A DNA stretch of 64,000 nt from VRUE01 sp963702175 (GCA_963702175.1 OY969721.1:2418001-2482000); one strand, 5' to 3'; positions 9,491 through 18,771 are shown, counted from the first letter of the stretch. Translations and numbers: made by a program. Notes: generated from the sequence alone by a model not told the origin.

Positions 9491-11669
9491 CTAGACCGTC
9501 GTCTCCGTGGCGGGCTCAGGGGTAGCTGAATCGGGCAGCTCGGACTCCGAGAAGCCAAACCGCTGCTGGAGGCGGGCCAGCGGTTTCGGTGCCCACCAGT
9601 TCCACTCGCCGAAGAGCCGCATCAGCGAGGGGACGAGCAGGGCGCGGACGATCGTCGCGTCGAGCAGCACACCGACCGCCATCCCGATCGCGATCTGCTT
9701 GACGAAGAAGACCGAGCTGACGGCGAAGGCGAGGAAGACGACGGCGATCGCCACTGCCGCGGCCGTGATCACACGGCCGGTCTCTGCCGATCCCGATCGC
9801 GACCGCCTCCTCGTTGTCGTCGCCGAGGTCGCGCCGTTCCTTGATCCGCGCCATCACCAGCACCGCGTAGTCGGTGGCGAGGCCGAAGAGGACAGCGAAG
9901 AGGAAGACAAGACTGGTCACCTCGACCGCGGCCGGCCCGGTGTAGTCGAGCGGCGCCTTCAGCCAGCCCTCCTGGAAGGAGAGGACGAGGACGCCGAGCG
10001 TCGCGCCCAGGGTCAGCGTGTTCATCAGCAGCGTCTTCAGCGGCAGCAGGACCGATCCGGTGAGCAGGAAGAGCAGGATCAGAGTGGTGAGAGCGACGAT
10101 CGCGACGACCAACGGCGCGTTCTCGATCAGGCTCTGCTTCTGGTCGACGAAGCTGGCGGTGTTGCCGGAGACGAGCACCTCGGTTCCCGGCGGCGGGCTC
10201 AGGTCCCTGACCTCTTGCAGGGAGTCCTGGGACTCACCGCTGAGGGCCGGGTCGGAGAAGGCGAAGTTGGTGTAGGCGACGTCACCCGGTGCGCGGGCGA
10301 AGGGCGCCCCGCGGACCACGCCGTCCACTGCTTCGACGCGGCGTTGGAAGGCGGCTAGCCGAGGCGGGCTGGTGCTTCCGTCGACGGTGACCGTGACCGC
10401 CTCGGTCACGTCGCGCGGGTAGTGCGCTTCGAGGTACTTGTACGCGTCGTAGGACGGTTGTCCGGGCGGCACGGCTTCGGCGCTGGGGCCGGTCAGCGTG
10501 GTCCACAGCAGCGGCGCCGAAGCGGCCAACAGCAGCGCCGAGCTGGCCAGGGCGACCGCAACTGGGCGCCGCATCACGCCACGGGCCAGCCGGTACCAGC
10601 CGTCGGAGGTGTCGGAGACGGCCGGGCCGCGGCGGATTGAGAGGGCATCGATGCGGGAGCCCAGCAGCGCCAACAGCGAGGGGACGACGAGAACCGCCAT
10701 TACCGCGGAGAGGAGGGCGACGGAGGCGCCGGCGACCGCCATCGAGTAGAGGAAGCGCTGCGGCATCACGATCAGCGCGGCCAGCGCGGCGGCGACGGTG
10801 AGGCCGGAGAAGACCGCGGTGCGGCCGGCTGTGGCGACGGTGCGACGGTGCGCCTCGCGAGTCGGCCCCTCGCGCCCAATCTCCTCGCGGTAGCGAGAGA
10901 CGAGCAGCAGCGCGTAGTCAACCGCGAGGCCGAGGCTCAGTCCGGTGGCGATGTTGAGCGCGAACAGCGAGGTGTCGACAAAGCCGGACATGATCCGCAG
11001 CACGAGCAGGGTGCCGACGATCGAGATCACCCCGATCAGCAGCGGGATCCCGGCGGCGACCACGCCCCGGAACACGAAGAGCAAGAGGAGCGCGAGGATC
11101 GGGAAGGCGATCAGCTCGGCCTTGGTCAGGTCCTCGCGGGTCTGGTCGTTGGTCTCGTTGAAGCCCGGCGCGAAGCCGCCCATCGCGACGTCGAGCGAAC
11201 TCGAGGCGACCAGCGGCTTGACGCCCTCCGCGGCATAGCCGCCGGCGTCCTGGATGTCCAGGGTGGAGAGGTATGCGGCGAGGGCGATCGACTCGCCGTC
11301 GCGGGCGATCAGGGCAGCGCCGGCGCGGCGGTCGCGCAGCGGGTTGACGACCCGACCGACGTGTTCGACCTGCGCCATCTCGCGGCTGAGCCGGTCTACC
11401 TCCCGCCGTACGGCGGGATCCCTTGGATTGAGCGGGCCGCCGCCAGGCGAGCGGACCACGAGCACGATCGCCGGATTCGGGTTGTAGCCGAGCGAGTCGC
11501 GCATCAGGGCCGTCGCCTGCTCGCTCTCCGAGCCGCTGTCAGTGAAGCCAGCTGCTTTGAGGTGGCTCTCGACGTCGCGGCCGGCGGCGGCGGCGACTAG
11601 GACGAAGATCGCGACGGCTGCGAGAACGAGCTTCGGATGCTTCCAGGTGAGGTCGGCGACTCGGCTCAT
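9491..11669 (-). pseudogene. MMPL-family exporter with a 1-nt frameshift near its 3' end
   Basis: The first 620 or so codons (ATG 11669) encode a normal MMPL transporter: an N-terminal helix, the first repeat with LAVDYALLLVSRYREE, the second with LATDYAVLVMARIKERR. After AVAIGIG the frame turns into arginine-rich nonsense, while the expected continuation (ETGRVITAAAVAIAVVFLAF, then the final helices and WWAPKPLARLQQRFG tail) runs on in the adjacent frame to 9491. Removing the single T at 9785 (A on the coding strand) restores one continuous reading frame of about 725 residues. The rest has no stop codon or other damage. It is therefore either a very recent inactivation or a sequencing error. 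It is divergent from an HxlR-type regulator. Confidence 0.8.
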
Positions 11670-11732
11670 CGAGGTTTCAACGCCGAGGGGTCGGGAACCG
11701 TGAGGTGATCACGGGCGGGGACTGTACCAGAA

Positions 11733-11752
11733 TTCAAAGTACTTGCTTTGAA
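11733..11752. promoter_or_regulatory. candidate operator: 7-bp inverted repeat TTCAAAG-N6-CTTTGAA
   Basis: An AT-rich island in the 110-bp divergent gap between the MMPL gene and the HxlR-type regulator holds the perfect inverted repeat TTCAAAGTACTTGCTTTGAA. It ends 16 bp before the regulator's TAAGAT -10 box and so covers its -35 region. An adjacent ATACAAATCAAATG stretch may be a second half-site. Autoregulation and control of the exporter by the neighbouring regulator is the natural inference. Confidence 0.55.
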
Positions 11753-11767
11753 ATACAAATCAAATGC

Positions 11768-11773
11768 TAAGAT
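11768..11773 (+). promoter_or_regulatory. leaderless -10 box (TAAGAT) for the HxlR-type regulator
   Basis: TANNNT hexamer 6 nt before GTG 11780, with an operator-like inverted repeat just upstream. Confidence 0.6.
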
Positions 11774-11779
11774 CCTTCT

Positions 11780-12457
11780 GTGCCGACGCGCAACTATGGC
11801 CAGTCCTGCAGCGTTGCCGGCGCTCTCGATCGAATCGGCGGGCGCTGGGCGCTCCTGATCGTGCGCGAGCTCTCGCTCGGCCCGCTGCGCTTCTCCGAGC
11901 TGGTCCGGGCCGTGGGTGGCGCCCCGACCGACGTGCTGACCAAGCGGCTGCGCCAGCTCGAGGAGGACGGCATCGTCCGCCGCTCCGAGCTCGATCCTCC
12001 CGCCGCCGCGACCGCCTACGAGCTGACCGCGGTCGGCCGCGAACTCGAAGGGCCGCTGCTCGAGCTCGGTCGCTGGGGACTGAACTTCTTCCGCGCCGCC
12101 GAAGTCGAGGCGATCGAGCCTTCTCATCTGCCCAACTCGCTGCGGGTGATCCTGCGGCCGCCGGCGGATGCTTCGATCTCGGTGCAGCTGCGCAGCGAAG
12201 GCCAGTCCTTCCGGCTGCGGATCGCCAACGGCTGGATCGACGCCGAGCGCGGCAAGGCCTCCGATCCCGACCTGACCCTCTACGGGCCGCCGCGGGGTGT
12301 GATGGCGGCCATAGTCGGCGCCGCGCCGGCCAGCTCCGAGGTCGAGATCGAGGGCGATCCCGAGGCGCTGGAGGCGTTGCGGGAGATGGTCGTCCTGCCC
12401 GAGCGGCTGCGGGCCGAAGCGCTGGCCGCGCTCCAGCCCGCCTCCCCCCAGGTCTAG
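11780..12457 (+). CDS. HxlR-family transcriptional regulator with C-terminal SCP2-like domain
   Basis: A 225-residue DNA-binding protein. Residues about 8-95 form the HxlR winged helix: CSVAGALDRIGGRWALLIVRELSLGPLRFSEL, then the recognition region TDVLTKRLRQLEEDGIVRR and the ELTAVGRELEGPL wing. The C-terminal 110 residues resemble the SCP2 sterol-carrier fold often fused to this regulator type in actinobacteria (FRLRIANGWIDAERGKASDPDLTLYGPP, EIEGDPEALEALREM), suggesting a hydrophobic ligand. Its divergent partner is an MMPL exporter, and an inverted repeat lies between them, so it probably controls that exporter. Its TAG stop shares a CTAG with the stop of the convergent acyl-CoA dehydrogenase. 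Confidence 0.85.
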   Translation: MPTRNYGQSCSVAGALDRIGGRWALLIVRELSLGPLRFSELVRAVGGAPTDVLTKRLRQLEEDGIVRRSELDPPAAATAYELTAVGRELEGPLLELGRWGLNFFRAAEVEAIEPSHLPNSLRVILRPPADASISVQLRSEGQSFRLRIANGWIDAERGKASDPDLTLYGPPRGVMAAIVGAAPASSEVEIEGDPEALEALREMVVLPERLRAEALAALQPASPQV

Positions 12458-13665
12458 CGCAGCTCTGCTGAGCTCTTGCCGAGCAGCTGACGGGCCACGA
12501 TCAGCAGCTGGATCTGCTGGGTGCCCTCGAAGATGTCGAGGATCTTCGCGTCGCGCGCCCACTTCTCGAGCAGCTCGTTCTCGCCGTAGCCGACGCTGCC
12601 GCAGAGCTCGACGCAGCCGAGCGAGACGTCGACGCAGGTGCGCCCCGCCTTCGCCTTCGCCATCGAGGCCTGCAGCGAGTTGGGCTTGCCGTTGTCGGCC
12701 ATCCAGGCGGCGTGCAGGGTCAGCAGCCGCGCCGCCTCGTAGTCGGCCTCCATCTCGAGGTAGCGGGCGGCGGCGGCGTGCTGCGAGAGCGCCGGCGTCG
12801 CGTAGTCGATCTCGACATCGGCCTCTTCGAGGCGCTTGCGCGTCTCTTCCAGCGAGGCGCGGGCGACCCCGACCGCCATCGCCGCGACCAACGGCCGCGT
12901 GTTGTCGAAGGTCTGCATCGCCCCGCCGAAGCCCGCCTTCGTGTCGATCTCCGGGCTGCCAAGCAGCGCCTCCTTCGGCACGCGGCAGTCCTGCAGCGTG
13001 AAGTTGGCGGTGTCCGAGGCGCGGATCCCGAGCTTGTGCTCGAGCCGGTCGAGCTTCAGCCCGGGGTTGTCGCGCTCGACGATGAACGACTTGATCGCCG
13101 CCCGGCCCTTGTCGCGATCGAGCGAGGCCCAGACCACGATCAGGTCGGCGCGGTCGCCGGAGGTGACGAAGATCTTCTCGCCGTTGAGCACGTACTCGTC
13201 GCCGTCGAGCTCGGCGGTGGTGCGAATCGAGGCCGAGTCCGAGCCCGCCTCGGGCTCGGTGATCGCCATCGCCGCCCACCTGCCGCCGTAGCGCTCGAGC
13301 TGCTCGTCGCTCGCCACCGAGGCGATCGCCGAGTTGCCGAGCCCCTGGCGCGGCATCGAGAGCAGGAGGCCGACGTCGCCCCAGCAGAGCTCGATGATGC
13401 CGAGCACGGTGGAGAGGTTGGAGCCGTTGCGGTTGCCGCCGTCGCCGTTGTCGTTCGACTCGCGGCGCACGCCGGCGGCGCCGGCGGCGCTGTCTGAGCC
13501 CTCGTTCATCCCGTCGATCAGCGAAGCGAGCATGTCGAGCTCCTTCGGGTACTCGTGCTCGGCCACGTCGTACTTACGGGAGATCGGACGGAAGACCTCG
13601 GTCGCGACCTGGTTGGCCTGACTGACAAGTGGCTTGAACTTCTTCGGTATCTCGAGATTAATCAT
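12454..13665 (-). CDS. acyl-CoA dehydrogenase
   Basis: A 403-residue FAD-dependent acyl-CoA dehydrogenase. The FAD/substrate signature is AMAITEPEAGSDSASIRTTAELDGDEYVLNGEKIFVTSG, and the C-terminal helical domain ends with the family motif GYGENELLEKWARDAKILDIFEGTQQIQ. A Gly/Asn/Asp-rich insertion (about residues 60-80) is unusual and looks disordered. It starts at ATG 13665 with AAAGG about 8 nt upstream, 28 nt after the preceding dehydrogenase gene, and is the last gene of the fadA2-fabG4-maoC-fadE-fadE operon. Substrate chain length is unknown. Confidence 0.9.
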   Translation of the reverse strand: MINLEIPKKFKPLVSQANQVATEVFRPISRKYDVAEHEYPKELDMLASLIDGMNEGSDSAAGAAGVRRESNDNGDGGNRNGSNLSTVLGIIELCWGDVGLLLSMPRQGLGNSAIASVASDEQLERYGGRWAAMAITEPEAGSDSASIRTTAELDGDEYVLNGEKIFVTSGDRADLIVVWASLDRDKGRAAIKSFIVERDNPGLKLDRLEHKLGIRASDTANFTLQDCRVPKEALLGSPEIDTKAGFGGAMQTFDNTRPLVAAMAVGVARASLEETRKRLEEADVEIDYATPALSQHAAAARYLEMEADYEAARLLTLHAAWMADNGKPNSLQASMAKAKAGRTCVDVSLGCVELCGSVGYGENELLEKWARDAKILDIFEGTQQIQLLIVARQLLGKSSAELR

Positions 13666-13693
13666 GGTTCTGCCTTTCGCTCGCGGACTGCGC

Positions 13694-15028
13694 CTAGACG
13701 AGCAGGGCGCCCTCCATAACGCCCGCTGCGCGGAGGTCTCGGTACCAGCGCTCGACCGGGTGCTCCTTGACGAAGCCGTGGCCGCCGAGCAGCTGGACGC
13801 CGTCGGAGCCGATCTTCATCCCCTTCGCAGCGCAGAGCCGGCGCGCCAGCGCCGCCTCGCGGGAAAAGCCCTCGCCCTGGTCGGCGCGGCTCGCCGCCCG
13901 GTAGACGGTGAGGCGCATCCCGTCGGTCTCGATTCCGATATCGGAAACCGCGAAGGCGACCGCCTGGCGGTTGGAGATCGGTTCGCCGAAGGCGGTCCGC
14001 TCGTTGACGTAGGGGATGACGTAGTCGAGCACTGCCTGCGAGGCGCCGACCGCCAGCGCGGACCAGGCGATGCGGGCGCGCTCGACGCACTCGACGTAGG
14101 CCTCGCGCTTGCCCTCGGCCATCAGGGCGCCCTCGGGGGCGCGTGCTCCCTCGAGCACGAGACGCCCGGTCGCGGCGGCGCGCAATCCCATCGCCGGCTC
14201 GTCCTCGACCGAGAGTCCGGAGGTGCCAGACTCGATCACGAAGAGGGCCGGGCCGTTCTCCTCGGTCTCGGCGGCGACGACGAAGAGCTCGCACTCCTTG
14301 GCGCGGGCGACCAGCGACTTGACCCCGTCGATCACCCAGTCCGAGCCGTCGCGGCGCGCCTTGGTCTCCAGCTTCAGCGGGTCGAAGAGGGGCCGCGGCT
14401 CGAGAATCGCCAGCGCGGCCGTGGGCACGTCCTCGCCGGTGAAGGAGGGCAGGTAGGTCGCCTCCTGCTCGGCGCTTCCCCAGTGGCCGATCGCGGTGGC
14501 GACCGCGCCGGGCGCGAGCGCCGCGTAGGCGATGCCCATGTCGCCATGGCCGAGCGCCTCATCGATCAGCGCCGCGGTGACGGCGGCCTGCTCTTGCATC
14601 ACCCCGCCCAGCTCCTCGGGCACGCCGAGCATGTTGACGCCGAGCTCGTTGACCTGAGCGAGCAGCTCCGACGGCGTCTCGCGGTCCGCGTCGGCGGCGA
14701 GGGCGGCAGGCCGCACCTCGTTGGCGGCGAACTCGCGCACCGCCTCCTGGAACATCTGCTGCTCGTCATCGGGCGTTACGTCGAAGAGGCTGCGCGGCTT
14801 GCCGGTCGCCTGGCGCGCCGGTTTGCCCAGCTGCTGCGCCGCCTTGAAGGTCCGCCCGGCGGCTGTCGCCGAGCGGAAGCCGCTCTTGGTCGTAGTGAAC
14901 AGCGCTCGCTCGACCTGCTTGCGGATCCGGATCCTGTCGAGCAGGTCCGAACCGGCGAGCCGGTTGAGCCAGCGCAGGCCGAGCCCCATGCTGCGCTCGG
15001 CCATGCTCTTCTCCTGGGTGACTGTCAT
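13694..15028 (-). CDS. acyl-CoA dehydrogenase (FadE-like, divergent)
   Basis: A 444-residue acyl-CoA dehydrogenase-fold protein. It has an N-terminal helical extension (to about residue 85), then DEQQMFQEAVREFAANEVRPAA, a VPEELGG motif, and the C-terminal domain with ERTAFGEPISNRQAVAFAVSDI and VQLLGGHGFVKEHPVERWYRDLRAAGVMEG. The usual T-E-P-x-A-G-S-D loop is replaced by AILEPRPLFDP, so catalytic competence or substrate may differ. The start is ATG 15028, behind a strong GGAGGAG ribosome-binding site that overlaps the end of the maoC gene; it is translationally coupled. The mycobacterial counterpart in the same operon context is FadE5-like. Confidence 0.87.
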   Translation of the reverse strand: MTVTQEKSMAERSMGLGLRWLNRLAGSDLLDRIRIRKQVERALFTTTKSGFRSATAAGRTFKAAQQLGKPARQATGKPRSLFDVTPDDEQQMFQEAVREFAANEVRPAALAADADRETPSELLAQVNELGVNMLGVPEELGGVMQEQAAVTAALIDEALGHGDMGIAYAALAPGAVATAIGHWGSAEQEATYLPSFTGEDVPTAALAILEPRPLFDPLKLETKARRDGSDWVIDGVKSLVARAKECELFVVAAETEENGPALFVIESGTSGLSVEDEPAMGLRAAATGRLVLEGARAPEGALMAEGKREAYVECVERARIAWSALAVGASQAVLDYVIPYVNERTAFGEPISNRQAVAFAVSDIGIETDGMRLTVYRAASRADQGEGFSREAALARRLCAAKGMKIGSDGVQLLGGHGFVKEHPVERWYRDLRAAGVMEGALLV

Positions 15029-15029
15029 C

Positions 15030-15935
15030 TCAGTTGCTCCTCCCGGCTTTGGGACTGGACCCCAGCGGCCGCACCCGGCCGTCGAGGTGGGGGGTTTGAC
15101 GTTTTGCGTCACGGACCGCGAACTCGGTTGAGTCGCCTTGCGGGGCGCTTGCGAACTCGACCCGCGCGGGCAGCAGGATTGGCTTGCGGAAGCGAACCTC
15201 GACGCCAAAGGCGTCGGGTAGACGGCTCTCCAGAGCCGCCAGGCAGCGCGCCTTGGTCCACATCCCGTGGGCGATCGCTCGCGGGAAGCCGAGCGGCTTC
15301 GCGGTCAGCGCGTGCATGTGGATCGGGTTGCGGTCACCAGAGACGGCCGCGTAGCGGCGGCCGAGGTCGTCGCCGAGCCTCCACTCGGCACTCGCCTCCA
15401 GGGTCAGGCCCTCGTCCTTGCGCTTGCCGGCGGCAGCGGACTCGCCGCCGCCGCGGCGCAGCATCGTGCTGACGCTCTTCCAGGCGAGCTCGTCGCCGGC
15501 GCGAGCCTCGGTGACGAGGCTGAAGGTTCGCCCACGCGGGTGTGGCTCGAGCGCGGTCGGCCGCACTCGCAGGCTCAGCTCCTCTCCTAGGCCGATTGGT
15601 CGTAGCTGCTCGATCCGGTTCTCCACGTGGACCAGTCCGACGGCGCCGAAGGGAAAGCTGCCGTCGGCCATCACCGCCATGTGCAGCGGGAAGGCGAGCA
15701 CATGGGGATAAGTGGGAGGTAGATGGTCGCGCAGGGTGAAGCCGCAGACGCGGGCGTAATCGGCGACCGCCCTGGGCTCGGCCCGCACCCCGGTCAGCTC
15801 CAGCTTGATCTCGGGGATCTCCTTGCCGCGCCCGGGGACGAAGGGCAGCAGCGAGGCGCCGGGGATCATCGGCGCCGCTGCGCGAGCGTAGAGAGGCAGG
15901 ATGCTCGGGGGGCTGTCCAGCGTGCGAACCGCCAT
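15030..15935 (-). CDS. MaoC-family (R)-specific enoyl/3-hydroxyacyl hydratase (HtdX-like)
   Basis: A 301-residue double-hotdog MaoC dehydratase, which interconverts trans-2-enoyl and (R)-3-hydroxyacyl thioesters. The C-terminal hotdog has the hydratase motif YAAVSGDRNPIHMH with catalytic Asp and His, followed by GFPRAIAHGMWTKAR. The N-terminal half is the degenerate hotdog. TGATG overlap with fabG4 at 15935 implies coupling. The order fadA2-fabG4-maoC matches Rv0243-Rv0242c-Rv0241c of Mycobacterium tuberculosis (from knowledge of that locus), supporting an HtdX-like role. Confidence 0.86.
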   Translation of the reverse strand: MAVRTLDSPPSILPLYARAAAPMIPGASLLPFVPGRGKEIPEIKLELTGVRAEPRAVADYARVCGFTLRDHLPPTYPHVLAFPLHMAVMADGSFPFGAVGLVHVENRIEQLRPIGLGEELSLRVRPTALEPHPRGRTFSLVTEARAGDELAWKSVSTMLRRGGGESAAAGKRKDEGLTLEASAEWRLGDDLGRRYAAVSGDRNPIHMHALTAKPLGFPRAIAHGMWTKARCLAALESRLPDAFGVEVRFRKPILLPARVEFASAPQGDSTEFAVRDAKRQTPHLDGRVRPLGSSPKAGRSN

Positions 15936-17260
15936 CAGGCCCCCAGCAGGTTCTGGCCGCAGACCCGGACCACGTTGCCGTTGACCCCGGTCGAGGCCGG
16001 GCTGGCGAACCAGGCGATCGTCTCGGCGACGTCGACCGGCAGCCCGCCCTGGGAGAGGCTGCTCATCCGCCGGCCGGCTTCGCGCGGGCCGACCGGCATC
16101 GCGGCGGTCATCTGCGTCTCGATGAAGCCCGGCGCGACGGCGTTGATCGTCGCGCCGCGCTGCGCCAGCTCGGGAGCCAGCGCTTCCACCATCCCGATCA
16201 CGCCGGCCTTCGAGGCGGCGTAGTTGGTCTGGCCGGAGTTGCCGGCGATTCCCGACATCGAGGAGACGCAGACGATGCGGCCGTTGGCAGCGAGCAGCCC
16301 GCCGTCAAGCAGGGCGTCGTTGATTCGCTCCTCGCTGGAGAGGTTGATCTCCATCAGCTGGCTCCAGCGCTCCTCCGGCATCTTGGCGATCGTGCGGTCG
16401 CGGGTGACGCCGGCGTTGTGGACGACGACGTCGACGCCGTCGGCGAAGCGTTCGGCGATCCGCTCCGGCGCCTCCGGCGCGGTGATGTCGAGCTCGATCG
16501 CGTCGCCCTCGACTTTGGCCGCGATCTGGCGCAGGTCCTTGCCGGCCTGGGGCACGTCGAGGCCGACGACCTTGGCGCCGTCCGCGGCCAGAGTCTCGGC
16601 GATCGCTGCGCCGATCCCGCGCGAGGCGCCGGTGACGAGGGCGGTCTTGTCCGCAAGTGGGCGATCCCAGTCGATCTCTGGCAGCGGCGCGACCCCCTCG
16701 CCGATCTCGACCACCTGGCCGGAGACGTAGGCGGAGCGCGGCGAGAGCAGGAAGCGCAAGGTCGACTCGAGCTGGTCCTCGCTGCCCTTGCGGACTAGGA
16801 CGAGCTGCGCGGTCGCGCCGCGCCCGCCGACCTCCTTGCCGAGCGAGCGAACGAAGCCCTCGAGGGCGCGCTGCGCCGTGGCGGCGCGAGTCGAGCCGGT
16901 CTCGCCGGGGGGCGTGCCGAGGACGACGACGCGGCCGTTGCCGGCCAGCCGCCCGACGCCGGGATAGAAGAAGCGCTGCAGCTCGACCAGCTCGGTCGAG
17001 TCCGAGATCCCCGAGGCATCGAAGACGAGCGCCTTGGCTGGGCCCTCGGCACCGGCCCTTTCGACGCCGATGTTGTCGAGGACGGCCTTCAGCGGGCGAT
17101 CGAGCCGACCGCCCGGGGCGGCCCCGGAGAGCACCTTGCCGCCGAGGACCGGCCCGCTGGAGCGGCGGCGCTCCAACGTCGCCGGCCGCGGCAGTCCGAG
17201 CTGGTTGGCGACCTGGCCGAGCACCGGGGCATTAACGAGCTGCGCGTAGCGGTCGCTCAT
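15935..17260 (-). CDS. fabG4: high-molecular-weight 3-oxoacyl-ACP/CoA reductase, FabG4 type
   Basis: A 441-residue two-domain short-chain dehydrogenase. The C-terminal 240 residues are a complete SDR: TGASRGIGAA cofactor loop, HNAGVTRDR, the catalytic Ser in SSMSG and Tyr/Lys in YAASKAG. The N-terminal 200 residues are the degenerate flavodoxin-like domain found only in HMW FabG proteins (FabG4 is about 454 residues). It reduces 3-oxoacyl thioesters with NAD(P)H. The start ATG 17260 overlaps the thiolase stop in an ATGA. Upstream ORF extension to 17989 is shadow sequence over the thiolase gene and is ignored. Confidence 0.9.
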   Translation of the reverse strand: MSDRYAQLVNAPVLGQVANQLGLPRPATLERRRSSGPVLGGKVLSGAAPGGRLDRPLKAVLDNIGVERAGAEGPAKALVFDASGISDSTELVELQRFFYPGVGRLAGNGRVVVLGTPPGETGSTRAATAQRALEGFVRSLGKEVGGRGATAQLVLVRKGSEDQLESTLRFLLSPRSAYVSGQVVEIGEGVAPLPEIDWDRPLADKTALVTGASRGIGAAIAETLAADGAKVVGLDVPQAGKDLRQIAAKVEGDAIELDITAPEAPERIAERFADGVDVVVHNAGVTRDRTIAKMPEERWSQLMEINLSSEERINDALLDGGLLAANGRIVCVSSMSGIAGNSGQTNYAASKAGVIGMVEALAPELAQRGATINAVAPGFIETQMTAAMPVGPREAGRRMSSLSQGGLPVDVAETIAWFASPASTGVNGNVVRVCGQNLLGA

Positions 17261-18549
17261 CGAACACCCCCAGCGCTCTCGAGAATTGCGACGACACCCT
17301 GGCCGCCTGCGGCGCAGATGCTGATCGCGCCGCGGCCGGAGCCGCGTTCGTCGAGGGCCTTGGCGAGGCTGGCGACGATCCGCCCGCCGGTTGCCGCAAA
17401 GGGGTGGCCGGCGGCCAGCGAGCCGCCGTTGACGTTGAGCTTCTCGCGATCGATCGAGCCGAGCGCCTCGTCGCGCCCGAGGCGCTCCTTGCAGAACTCG
17501 GCGTCCTCCCAGGCGCGCAGCGTGCAGAGCACCTGAGCGGCGAAGGCCTCGTGGATCTCGTAGAGGTCGAAGTCCTGCAGCTCGAGCCCGTTGCGGTCGA
17601 GCATCGTCGGCATCGCGTAGGCGGGGGCCATCAGCAGGCCCTCGCGCTTGTGGACGTGGTCGATAGCCGCGGTCTGGCCGTCGACGAAGTAGGCGAGGAT
17701 CGGCAGGCCGCGCTCCTCGGCCCACTCCTCGCTGGCCAGCAGCACCGCCGAGGCGCCGTCGCTGAGCGGGGTCGAGTTGGCCGCGGTCATCGTCCCCTCC
17801 TCGCCGCCGAAGACCGGGCCGAGCTTGGCCAGCTTCTCGGTCGAGGAGTCGGGGCGCAGGTTCTGGTCCCGCTCGAGCCCGATGTAGGGGGTGATCAGGT
17901 CCGACATGAAGCCGCGCTCGTAGGCGGCGGCCAGGTTGTGGTGGCTGGTGACCGCGAGCTCGTCCTGCTCCTCGCGGCCGACCTCCCACTCGGCGGCCAT
18001 GATTGCGCAGTGCTCGCCCATCGATTTACCGGTGCGCGGCTCCTCGTTGCGGGGAATCGCCGGCACGACGTGTCCGGGACGCACCCGCGTCAGCTGCTTC
18101 AACCGGCCGCCGGTCGACTTCTCGCGGTTGACGTCGAGCAGCACTCGGCGCAGGTCCTCGTTGAGCCCAATCGGCGCGTCGGAGGTGGTGTCGGCGCCGC
18201 AGGCGATGCCGGCGTCGATCTGTCCCAGGGCGATCTTGTTGGCGACCAGGATCGTCGTCTCGAGGCCGGTGCCGCAGGCCTGCTGGACGTCGTAGGCGGG
18301 AGTCTCGGGGGCGAGGCGGGTGCCGAGCACGCTCTCGCGGGTCAGGTCGCGGTCGCGCGAGTGCTTGAGCACGGCGCCGCCGGCGACCTCGCCCATGCGC
18401 TCGCCGTCGAGCGAGAAGCGGTCGATCAGCCCGTCCAGGGCCGCAGTGAGCATGTCCTGGTTGGAAGCGTTCGAGTACACCGAGTTGGAGCGCGCAAACG
18501 GAATCCGGTTGCCGCCGACTATGGCGACACGACGTGGGCTATCGATCAA
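17257..18549 (-). CDS. fadA2: acetyl-CoA acyltransferase (thiolase, FadA2-like)
   Basis: A 430-residue thiolase. The acyl-accepting cysteine is C92 in QQACGTGLETT, the histidine base lies in YEIHEAFAAQ, and the second cysteine in ICAAGGQG near residue 417; NVNGGSLAAGHPFAATG is the family signature. It catalyses reversible 3-oxoacyl-CoA cleavage. It is first in the five-gene lipid operon that continues with fabG4. The start is TTG 18549 with AAAGG nine bases upstream and the natural N-terminus MIDSPRRVAIVGGNRIPF. The palindromic element E2 lies about 110 bp upstream. Confidence 0.9.
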   Translation of the reverse strand: MIDSPRRVAIVGGNRIPFARSNSVYSNASNQDMLTAALDGLIDRFSLDGERMGEVAGGAVLKHSRDRDLTRESVLGTRLAPETPAYDVQQACGTGLETTILVANKIALGQIDAGIACGADTTSDAPIGLNEDLRRVLLDVNREKSTGGRLKQLTRVRPGHVVPAIPRNEEPRTGKSMGEHCAIMAAEWEVGREEQDELAVTSHHNLAAAYERGFMSDLITPYIGLERDQNLRPDSSTEKLAKLGPVFGGEEGTMTAANSTPLSDGASAVLLASEEWAEERGLPILAYFVDGQTAAIDHVHKREGLLMAPAYAMPTMLDRNGLELQDFDLYEIHEAFAAQVLCTLRAWEDAEFCKERLGRDEALGSIDREKLNVNGGSLAAGHPFAATGGRIVASLAKALDERGSGRGAISICAAGGQGVVAILESAGGVR

Positions 18550-18654
18550 CTGACCTCACCTTTCGTTGCAGACATCCGTGTAACGCTACCCCGACACGGA
18601 TCGATGTCAAACCTCCCGTGACGACCCGCACACAGCTGATCTGCACAAGCTGTT

Positions 18655-18771
18655 GAGGACCGCCCCTGATAGGGGTGGAACGTCTTGTACTTTTTTCGCG
18701 GCAATCACCGTCGGTAGCCGCAGGCGTAGCTCGAAAAAAGTTAAGTGGAACCCCTATCAGGGGCGGTCCCT
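18655..18771. repeat. dispersed palindromic element E2 (same family as E5)
   Basis: The gap downstream of the ferredoxin gene holds a nested palindrome. Outer arms are a perfect 20-bp inverted repeat (18657-18676 and 18750-18769, GGACCGCCCCTGATAGGGGT). Inner arms pair ACTTTTTTCG (18689-18698) with CGAAAAAAGT (18732-18741), and a central GCGGC/GCCGC hairpin lies at 18698-18721. The sequence at 18670-18698 recurs almost exactly, on the opposite strand, at 55120-55147, and the other inner arm (TTAAGTGGAA) also recurs there. The ferredoxin TAG stop abuts the right arm. No ORF inside. Confidence 0.85.

Noticed and set aside
18655..18771. E2 as a simple Rho-independent terminator
   Set aside because: The T-tract is inside the stem and not after it, the structure is over 110 bp long, and the arm sequence recurs at E5, which a terminator would not need.
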